Shown: positions 15,839-23,300 of the stretch, in pieces
Numbering within the stretch: position 1 is the first letter of the stretch
How the letters are laid out: each line of letters starts with the position of its first letter
Source: JBCDIQ01 sp039024295
GTDB lineage: Bacteria; Bacteroidota; Bacteroidia; J057
Assembly (NCBI GenBank): GCA_039024295.1
Contig: JBCDIQ010000029.1
Span: 1-25,939, forward strand
Length of the DNA: 25,939 nt
Direction of reading: 5' to 3'
Program-made: the position numbers and the translations under genes
Notes under the pieces: generated by a model
What the model saw: the letters and a program-made list of their open reading frames with translations, nothing else
Databases searched by the model: none
Told to the model about the DNA's origin: nothing

Positions 15839-18388
15839 ATGAAAAAGATCCACCTTTCTGTGTTATGCCTGTGTATAGTCATGCTTCCTTTCAGGGTACT
15901 ATTGGGACAGGTAACGGTTCGGTGCTGGGCACCGATGAACCAGCAGTTTAATCCTTCTAATTTTTGGCAAGTGTTTTTAACCTCTACGGGGTTTCAAGGT
16001 AAGGGGTACCTCCATGGGATGTTGCTGGATGAGGAAGGACACCTGGTTTTTGAAGCTAAGACTGCTCCATTTGATATTAAAAATGGAGAACAGCGATTAA
16101 TGGGAACAGAAGTTCAGGTGGTAAGTTCAAATGGGGAGCTAAATCCACCTGCAGGCAACTATCAACTGTGTATCGAGGTGTATGATGTAAGGAACCAACA
16201 ACTTTTAGGAAATCAATGCCATTTTCGACAATTAATAGGAGGGATTGGAGGCGGTCAATCAAGTGGAAAAACTAGACAAAATCCTGTTCAATTTTCAGGA
16301 AACCTGAGTGTAGAGGGATTGCTTTCTAACCAGTTAATGGTCTTTCAGGAGGTGCCTCCCAATTATCTTCGGGTAAGTGGACAACAACAATTGGAGGTAT
16401 ACGGTATTCCCGTGCAAAGTCAAGTGTATGTAACCACCGAGCATAGGGCCACGACTCGTCCCTTAAATACTTTACAGCTGAGGATGGATACCGAAACGTT
16501 TCGAAAAAACCTGAGGGCCAAGGTGGAAGAGCAGGTGAAAGCCTATGATAGTCCACTCGATAGCAAGTGGCTGAATCCAGAAACGCTTAAAAACCTGGAT
16601 GCGCTCAAAGAGAAACGGTTGACAGATTATCAGGAAAAGCTTAAGCAAAAGTTTCCCGGCTATGATTCTCTGCTTTCAGTTGACCAATGGAGGCAGAAAC
16701 AAGCGTGGCTAAGGACTCAGGCTACATTGGATAACCCCGTATTTAAGGACGCAATATCTCAATATGAGCAGAAATTGGGAAGCTACGGGGTTGATCCCGA
16801 TTCTGTGGGCCAGGTAGATTTCTTAATGGATTCTCTTAAGCAGGCTGACCCTAAGAGTTATCAACGCTTAGTCAGAACCAGACAGCTGTACGAACAAGCT
16901 ACCTCCCTGAGATCCAAGTTTCAGGATTCTCTTGCTGTAAATCAGCTTCCCAAAACAGATGAGTATATGAAGGAGCGTCAACGTCTAGACCAGCTTCGCC
17001 AAGGAGGATACGCTAAATTGCTTGAGGAGAGAAAAGACTTTGAAGCTACTGGATTAGTATCACGATTTAAATCAATATTGATGATGGTAGAGCGGTTCAA
17101 TGTGGGCACTTTTTACGCAGATCATAATCCTAATGCCCTTGCAGGTATTGCTGCTGATGGAGTGGATATAGCTCTTACACCTGGCCCTGTTTACCTAAGA
17201 TATAGCCAGGGCCGCATTCGTCCAGCCATGTTTGGAATCGATTCATCAGAAGCACTTCCCAAACGAAACCTTATTGCAGCCCAAGCTGGGGTAGGCAAGC
17301 CTCAAGAGAGTCATTTATTGCTAGGGTATGTTCGAATTGCAGAAAAAGGTATTTCGGGTCGAGAGGAATTGAGCTATGCACCACCTGTGAATACGATCTG
17401 GAGTGCACAAGGTCAGCTTCATCTTTTGGAAAAAAAATTAACCTTGAGGGGGGACTACAGTCGGTCGTTTTTGGAAGGAGTAATTTCGGAAAGGCAACGA
17501 TCTAGCCTAGATAGCCTTGGAAAACCTGTTCTGTTACCAATAGACAGTGCAGGCAATGGAGAAGCCTATTCTTTTGCAGGAGAGCTGAAGCTATTCAAGG
17601 GCAAGACTCAATTATTAGGATCTTATAATAAGGTCAGTGCTGATTACTATTCTCTAGGAAATCCACTGCTTATCAGGGGAAACACCCAATATGAGGGACG
17701 TATCCGTCAAGGTTTATGGAAAAACCAACTTCATGTGAACCTATTTTTAAGAAGAGGGCTTCAGGTGGTTTCCCAGCTTCAGGGAACCGAGCAAGCTCTT
17801 ACCTATGCAGGGGTAACTGCTGAGCTGCGCTTAAAGAAACTTCCCTATGTGGTAGCCACTTATGCCCCGTTTTCCCAAGAAACTAAAGGAGGAGAGCTAA
17901 ACCAAGGCATCCAACAGGCGATGTACAGCCTGCAAACAGGGCATAGTTTTCGGTGGAGCAATGTGGTCCTTTCTACCACTTTGAATGGAACTCATCAAGT
18001 AAGTGAGGCAGAGCTGGCAGGGAGTAAATTTGAAGGAAGTATTGCTACTTTTAATCAGGTGCTCAACTATAAAGGGAAAATGAGTTTTTTCTCTACCCAA
18101 ACCCTTCAGGTATTCCAGGCCCAAGCGGTGAACCAAACTACCCAGGGAATAGAGGGAGGGCTACAGTTTAATCTTGGTCAAAAATGGCAGCAGATGACTG
18201 GAGCTTCCTACTTTTCAGTAAACACTGGAGAGATACGTCGCGGGTTGTTTTCAAGCAGTGTATTTAGCATCAGTTCAAAAATTCAGGGGGAGCTCCGGTT
18301 AAACTATACTTCCTTCGCGCCATTTACTGCTGAAGTGGGACAGTATGAGGAATATCGAGGTCAGTTAGTATTGATGTATCAATGGTAA
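15839..18388 (+). CDS. Exported two-cysteine domain / coiled region / beta-barrel-like protein, 849 aa
   Basis: The function is not known to me. The ATG at 15839, one codon after a possible TTG, begins a signal peptide (MKKIHLSVLCLCIVMLPFRVLLG|Q). Residues about 24-132 are a beta-rich domain ending in GNYQLCIEVYD...NQCHF (C111, C127), related in pattern to a domain in the 367-aa protein downstream. Residues about 150-215 are beta-rich. Residues about 218-410 are highly charged and helical, with possible coiled coil. After the segment FNVGTFYADHNPNALAG (420-436), residues about 440-849 alternate hydrophobic and polar residues in strand-like blocks and end in LVLMYQW, the aromatic C-terminus typical of outer-membrane barrels. 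I infer an outer-membrane protein with a periplasmic N-terminal part. It heads a set of four exported proteins including a giant RHS-like one, so a transport, assembly or anchoring role for that protein is plausible but unproven. No T9SS sorting domain is seen. Confidence 0.8.
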   Translation: MKKIHLSVLCLCIVMLPFRVLLGQVTVRCWAPMNQQFNPSNFWQVFLTSTGFQGKGYLHGMLLDEEGHLVFEAKTAPFDIKNGEQRLMGTEVQVVSSNGELNPPAGNYQLCIEVYDVRNQQLLGNQCHFRQLIGGIGGGQSSGKTRQNPVQFSGNLSVEGLLSNQLMVFQEVPPNYLRVSGQQQLEVYGIPVQSQVYVTTEHRATTRPLNTLQLRMDTETFRKNLRAKVEEQVKAYDSPLDSKWLNPETLKNLDALKEKRLTDYQEKLKQKFPGYDSLLSVDQWRQKQAWLRTQATLDNPVFKDAISQYEQKLGSYGVDPDSVGQVDFLMDSLKQADPKSYQRLVRTRQLYEQATSLRSKFQDSLAVNQLPKTDEYMKERQRLDQLRQGGYAKLLEERKDFEATGLVSRFKSILMMVERFNVGTFYADHNPNALAGIAADGVDIALTPGPVYLRYSQGRIRPAMFGIDSSEALPKRNLIAAQAGVGKPQESHLLLGYVRIAEKGISGREELSYAPPVNTIWSAQGQLHLLEKKLTLRGDYSRSFLEGVISERQRSSLDSLGKPVLLPIDSAGNGEAYSFAGELKLFKGKTQLLGSYNKVSADYYSLGNPLLIRGNTQYEGRIRQGLWKNQLHVNLFLRRGLQVVSQLQGTEQALTYAGVTAELRLKKLPYVVATYAPFSQETKGGELNQGIQQAMYSLQTGHSFRWSNVVLSTTLNGTHQVSEAELAGSKFEGSIATFNQVLNYKGKMSFFSTQTLQVFQAQAVNQTTQGIEGGLQFNLGQKWQQMTGASYFSVNTGEIRRGLFSSSVFSISSKIQGELRLNYTSFAPFTAEVGQYEEYRGQLVLMYQW

Positions 18389-18600
18389 ATAGTATGGACT
18401 ACCCAATAGTTGGATGAAGGAAATGTTAAGAAATGGTAAAAAAACACATTAAAGTTTTGCTATGTGTAAAAAAAAGGGTAAATAGTATTGAACCTGAAAG
18501 AGAAAGGGAACTTCTCTTCTCTCACCAAAGACGTGAAGAATAAACTTTAAGCGGCTTCCACCGCTCATGTTATGTATTTCCTATAAAGAACCCAGTCGTA
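18389..18600 (+). promoter_or_regulatory. Structured 212-base leader before the secreted operon
   Basis: Three separate inverted repeats lie in this non-coding stretch: ACACAT/ATGTGT (18444-18467, loop 12), AAGAGAA/TTCTCTT (18498-18518, loop 7) and AGCGG/CCGCT (18550-18565, loop 6). A possible promoter has TTTG at 18456-18459 and TAGTATTG at 18483-18490 (seven of eight to TAnnTTTG) with a 23-base spacer, which would place the second and third hairpins in the 5' leader of the 18601 gene. None has a clear T-run, so they are not simple terminators. Confidence 0.4.
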
Positions 18601-19704
18601 ATGATTAGGACACTATTTCTATGCCTTTTGCTTAGCATTTCGGCAGTTACTTTTTATGGCCAAACGCAAACGGTCTTTCCCTCACAATTCTTGCTTCAAG
18701 GTTCGTTGAGCATTTATGACCTCTGGCGAATTAATTTGTTTAATCAATCCAGCAATAATCAACTCGTATTCCTGGAGGTAACAGTTACCAACTCTGCTAG
18801 TCAAGTTGTATATGCAGGTCGGAGTAGCAATGTTATGCTACCAGGCTCTGGTTCAGTTAACCTGACTCATCTAAATATTGCTCCTATCACTATTACCAAT
18901 GATGGCAGTGCTGGTCCTTACGTGGTCAATGGATTGTTTGTAGCAGGCAGCTATGAAGTATGTCTCAAGGTGATGGTGGTAGAAGGCCGAGAAGCAGCAA
19001 ATAGTTGTATGCCGGTTTCTGTCATGCAAATCAACCCGCCTAATCTGGTATTTCCATTCGATAAGGATACACTAGCGATTAGTTACCCTATGTTTACGTG
19101 GACCCCAATGTTTCCAATTGGATCAGCACAATCGGTAGGGTACAACCTGAAAATATACGAGCTCCAGAATGGTCAAACCCCTCTAGCCGCTGTCCAGCTT
19201 AATCCAGCTTTTTACGTTCAGAATAATGTGCTTTCCACAGTCCATCCCTATCCAATTAATGCGCCTCAATTCGATTCAACAAAAGCATATGTGTGGCAAG
19301 TGGAAGGGATGATCAATAATGGTAGCATAGGGAAGAGCCCTGTATGGGAGTTTTGTTTTGCTCAGGATTCCATACCAGATACCTTGGATTCAGATATCTC
19401 TTGTGTGGAACTGCAACGGGTACCTAGAGGAACTATTTACCTGGCTAGAGAGGAGATTTGTTTTCGTTTTGATGCCAGATATAGTGAACAAGTAGGCCCT
19501 TCAAACTACAGGATATTTAATGAGCAAAATAGGGAAGTAGCCACTAATTCAAATGCGCTGAGCAAGATTTCTGCAAATACCTATCGGCTGGAGTTACCTT
19601 TCGGGACCGGATTCGTTGAAGAAAATTATTATGTATTGGAAGTATCCAATGAACTCGGGGAGGTTTTTCAGTTGAAGTTTACTTATCTGAAAAAGGACAA
19701 ATAA
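18601..19704 (+). CDS. Secreted two-cysteine plus FN3-like domain protein, 367 aa
   Basis: I know no experimentally defined function for this protein. It has a signal peptide (MIRTLFLCLLLSISAVTFYG|Q). Residues about 22-145 form a beta domain ending GSYEVCLKVMVVEGREAANSC (C121, C136), which matches the order and near-equal cysteine spacing of the first domain of the 849-aa protein. Residues about 147-252 look like a fibronectin type III fold: PPNLVFPFDKDT, MFTWTPMFP, YNLKIYEL, and the closing YVWQVEG...KSPVWEF. Residues about 268-367 are a further beta domain with C268 and C287. The style recalls what NCBI families call TANFOR domains in Bacteroidota, but I cannot confirm that. There is no sorting domain, lipobox or membrane helix after the signal, so it is probably periplasmic or surface-associated. 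The next gene begins one base after its stop, so it is surely co-transcribed with the lipoprotein and probably with the giant gene. Confidence 0.8.
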   Translation: MIRTLFLCLLLSISAVTFYGQTQTVFPSQFLLQGSLSIYDLWRINLFNQSSNNQLVFLEVTVTNSASQVVYAGRSSNVMLPGSGSVNLTHLNIAPITITNDGSAGPYVVNGLFVAGSYEVCLKVMVVEGREAANSCMPVSVMQINPPNLVFPFDKDTLAISYPMFTWTPMFPIGSAQSVGYNLKIYELQNGQTPLAAVQLNPAFYVQNNVLSTVHPYPINAPQFDSTKAYVWQVEGMINNGSIGKSPVWEFCFAQDSIPDTLDSDISCVELQRVPRGTIYLAREEICFRFDARYSEQVGPSNYRIFNEQNREVATNSNALSKISANTYRLELPFGTGFVEENYYVLEVSNELGEVFQLKFTYLKKDK

Positions 19705-19705
19705 C

Positions 19706-20278
19706 ATGAACTCCAATATATCCAGATTCCTACTGCTTGTTGGGCTGTTAGAAATATTAGTGTTCATGACCGCCTGCAACAAAAAATCCCCTCAAGCTTA
19801 CCGAGCTTGGGTAGAAGAGCACTTGCAATCGAAAAAGCAAGTTGATGGATATAAATTATCAGCCTTATACATCCCAGAAGAGCTTCATCTTCAGGGCATA
19901 GAAAATCAGATAACGGAGGATACAAATTCCTACCATTACTTTCAGTTCAATATTTACAGGTTGACCTCAGAGTTGACGACCGTCAGTCAACGAGAAGCTC
20001 AAAAGGTCCAACAAGAAGTCATCAGAGATTTCTATGCCTACCGAGCAGAAACGGACTTTGTCCTGCTGTCAGGATTAGATTCCATCCCTTGCGTGCTGGC
20101 ACACGCAGAAGAGGCCTCTGACCAGGGGCGGATTCGTATTTCATTGGTGTTTCCAGAAACGCCATTAGGCGAAGACCCTCACTTGATTTTCAAGGGGAAC
20201 GGTTTGGGGATTACCCCCAGCCATTATGTGTTTTCTAGAGCAACGATTACTAATCGCCCGGCCCTTAAGCTCCCATAA
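19706..20278 (+). CDS. Small lipoprotein of the giant-protein operon, 190 aa
   Basis: I do not recognise the family. The N-terminus MNSNISRFLLLVGLLEILVFMTAC is a lipoprotein signal: charged start, hydrophobic core and lipobox MTAC with the acylated Cys at residue 24, followed by NKKS. The mature part (about 166 aa) is soluble, mixed alpha/beta and rich in Tyr and Glu, with strand-like segments around YHYFQFNIYRLTSEL (73-87) and GRIRISLVFPETPLG (142-156). It has no catalytic motif that I can name. Its start is one base after the stop of the 367-aa gene and its stop is 35 bases before the giant gene, a tight operon arrangement. It may be an accessory factor that holds, delivers or protects against the giant protein at the membrane; this is inference from position only. 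Confidence 0.8.
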   Translation: MNSNISRFLLLVGLLEILVFMTACNKKSPQAYRAWVEEHLQSKKQVDGYKLSALYIPEELHLQGIENQITEDTNSYHYFQFNIYRLTSELTTVSQREAQKVQQEVIRDFYAYRAETDFVLLSGLDSIPCVLAHAEEASDQGRIRISLVFPETPLGEDPHLIFKGNGLGITPSHYVFSRATITNRPALKLP

Positions 20279-20313
20279 TCTACACTTTAACAGTCCACTG
20301 AAACCTTCATACG

Positions 20314-23300
20314 ATGATTCACTTTTTCCGCAACAAACGCTCTGCAAGTGCTTTTAGCCTGCTCACCATGCTGGGATTTTTCGTGCAGCTTTTTGCTCCA
20401 ATTGAAGCATTTGGATTGACCACAGGCCCTTCTGCACCCGAAGTGAGTTCCTTTACCCCGATTGACCAGAGCAATTTGGTGAATCTCTCTACAGGTAGCT
20501 TTAGCTACAACATCCCTTTGATGGATATTGATGGCTACCCAATCAACATCTCCTATGATGCTTCGGTAACAATGGACCAGGAAGCCAGTTGGGTGGGACT
20601 GGGCTGGAACCTCAATCCCGGTGCAGTCAACCGTAATATGCGCGGCTTGCCTGACGACTTTAAGGGAGATAAGGTGATAAAGGAGCTTTCTACAGAGAAG
20701 AACGAGACGTATGGCTTGAGAATAGGTGCAGGTTTAGAGCTATTTGGGTTAGAAGGCCTGGGGGTGGAGTTGAGTCAATCACTTGGGATATTCTACAACA
20801 ATTACAAGGGACTTGGCCATGAGATCGCAACAAATGTTGGCTTATCCATGACCAAATCAGCCGATGTTAAGGGGAAAACCTCTACCACGAGAGAAACCAA
20901 GATAGGTGGAGGCCTTAGCCTGAATTACAACTCTTTTAGTGGGTTAGATATAAGTCCAAGCGTCTCTTTTTCGAGAAGCACAAAAGATAAAAGCAATGCA
21001 GATAATTCTATTATGAGCAGTGCTTCCCTTTCTGCTTCGACAAGCTTTAATTCCCGTAATGGACTAGGGCCTCTTACACTTGGAGGAAATTTGAGTAAGA
21101 GCAGCGAATACAAGGTATCAGGCAGAGAGGGCACCTTTTCCAACGGCAGTTCTATTTCTGGCTCTTCTTCGTATAGCTTCGCTTCCCCTTCGTATGTTCC
21201 CACCAGCCAACATTCCTATAAAAATTTCGCCTTTGCTTACAGTGCAAATGCAGGTGGTGAGCTTTTCGGACTTGCTCCCGCACTTTCTTCCGGGGGGTAT
21301 TATTCAAAGCAGAGCATTGAGCCAGAGCAGAAAGTTTTAAAGAAGCCTGCCTATGGGTACCTCTATGCCCAGGAGAATGATGTCCCAAATGAAGCCCTTC
21401 AGGACATCAACCGAGATGGAGAAGGAACCTTTACCCTGGGGAGTACCCCTTATCTGGCTGTTCCTCAAATGACTCATGATGTATTCAATGTAAGTGCACA
21501 AGGGTTACAAGGCCAGTTTCGTCCCTTTAGAAGCGATATAGGGATCAACCACGACCCGTCGGTTAGCTCTTCGAGTGGAGATGGGCAAGCTGGGGTTGAT
21601 GTTGGTGCAGGTAATACAATTAAAGTTGGTGCTAATGTCACCTATACCACGATGACCAACGATGCTGGGGCATGGAAATTCAATAACCAACTAGACCCCA
21701 ACTTACTTTTTCGAAAAGCTGAAGAGATAAATGGTACCAAAGAAGTGCAATCTCTTTATGAGCCTGCATATTTTAAGCAAGCTGGTGAAAAAATGGTCAT
21801 GGAAAGTGAGCTATTTGAAAAAATCGGGGGGTACCAACCGGTTTGGGTTAAGCTTCAAAAGCGGAGCAAAGACATTATAGCCAATGATCGGTTTAAAAGT
21901 ACTGGCGGAGACTTGAAGATCAACAGTGTGACTCCTCGCCCAACAAATGATCTCTACCTAAGCAAGCGAGCCAAACGCAATACGAGCTTTTCTTATCTCA
22001 CTGGATTACATAGGGAAGGATGTTTAACTTTGGATCTCAAAGATTATTCAATTGCAAATCATCCCTCATTTGAAGGTGCTCCAGGATTTTCTAATGTATC
22101 AAATATTTCTAGGTTTGATAATAATCCCACTGACCCTGACAAAGAGATAAGAAAAAGGCACCACATAACCGAGGTCTCGGTACTTCGCCCTGATGGCCAG
22201 CGGTTTGTTTTTGGGGTTCCTGCTTACAACTATAAACAAAAAGAGGTAACACTTAATGTTTCTGGAGAGAGCCCAACTGGTTGCGGGGAGTATCAAGTTA
22301 AGTATGATCTTAGTGATAACGGTGACGGTAATAACAATGGATTAGACAATTATTATCAGGCACAAGAGCTTCCACCTTATGCGTATTCTTATCTGTTATC
22401 TGCTGTATTGGGAGCAGACTATGTGGATAGTGATAATGTAGAAGGCCCAAGTACAGGAGATATTGGTACTTGGCATAAGATTAACTACTCAAGAATACAT
22501 CAAAATTATTATTGGCGTACCCCAGTTGGTGAACAAATGGCCAATTTTAATAGGGTACTCCAGCAGGATGAAGATGACGATAAGGGAAGTTATAGCTACG
22601 GATCAAAAGAAATTTGGAATGTTCATTCAATAGAATCTCGAACTTCAGTTGCGGAGTTTTATACCTCAGCGCGAGAAGATGGAGTGGGGGTTACTTCGGA
22701 GAATGAAGGGAGAGATGGTGGTATAGTTCCTGATCCTCAGGATTCGGATCCATCTGCCCGTCTAATGAAATTAGATTCTATTCGTCTGTTTTCTAAGGCA
22801 GAACGGCTTTCCCAGGGGGCGAATGCCGTCCCTCTCAAAACAATCATCTTTAGCTATGACTATTCTCTTTGTCCGAATACGCCAAATAGTTGCCTTCTTA
22901 CTCCTCCTTATACCTGTGGTCAGGCAGCAAATGGAAAACTTACCTTGACCAAGGTTCAGTTTAAGCATGGCAAGTCCAGAAAAGCTATGCTTGCCCCCTA
23001 TAGCTTTGAATATGAGCTTACTCCGGGGAATGGCGATCACGAAAATCCCAGATACAATACAAAATTCCAAGATCGTTGGGGTACTTATAAAGAAGTCAAC
23101 TGCGGTACAGATTTACCAGTTTATGAGTTTCCTTACGCCGAGCAAGACCGTACGGAAGCAGATTTGGAAGCTGCAGCGTGGTTGCTAAAAAAAATAACCA
23201 CACCAAGTGGGAGCCAACTTACTGTAAGCTACGAATCGAATGATTATGCTTACGTACAGGATCGAAAGGCTCATCAAATGTTCAGGGTGTTAGGTACAGG

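Noticed and set aside
15763..15951. Short frame beginning MKINMFIEVFGVV ahead of the 849-aa gene
   Set aside because: It overlaps the signal-peptide-encoding start of the 849-aa gene in another frame and has no separate support.
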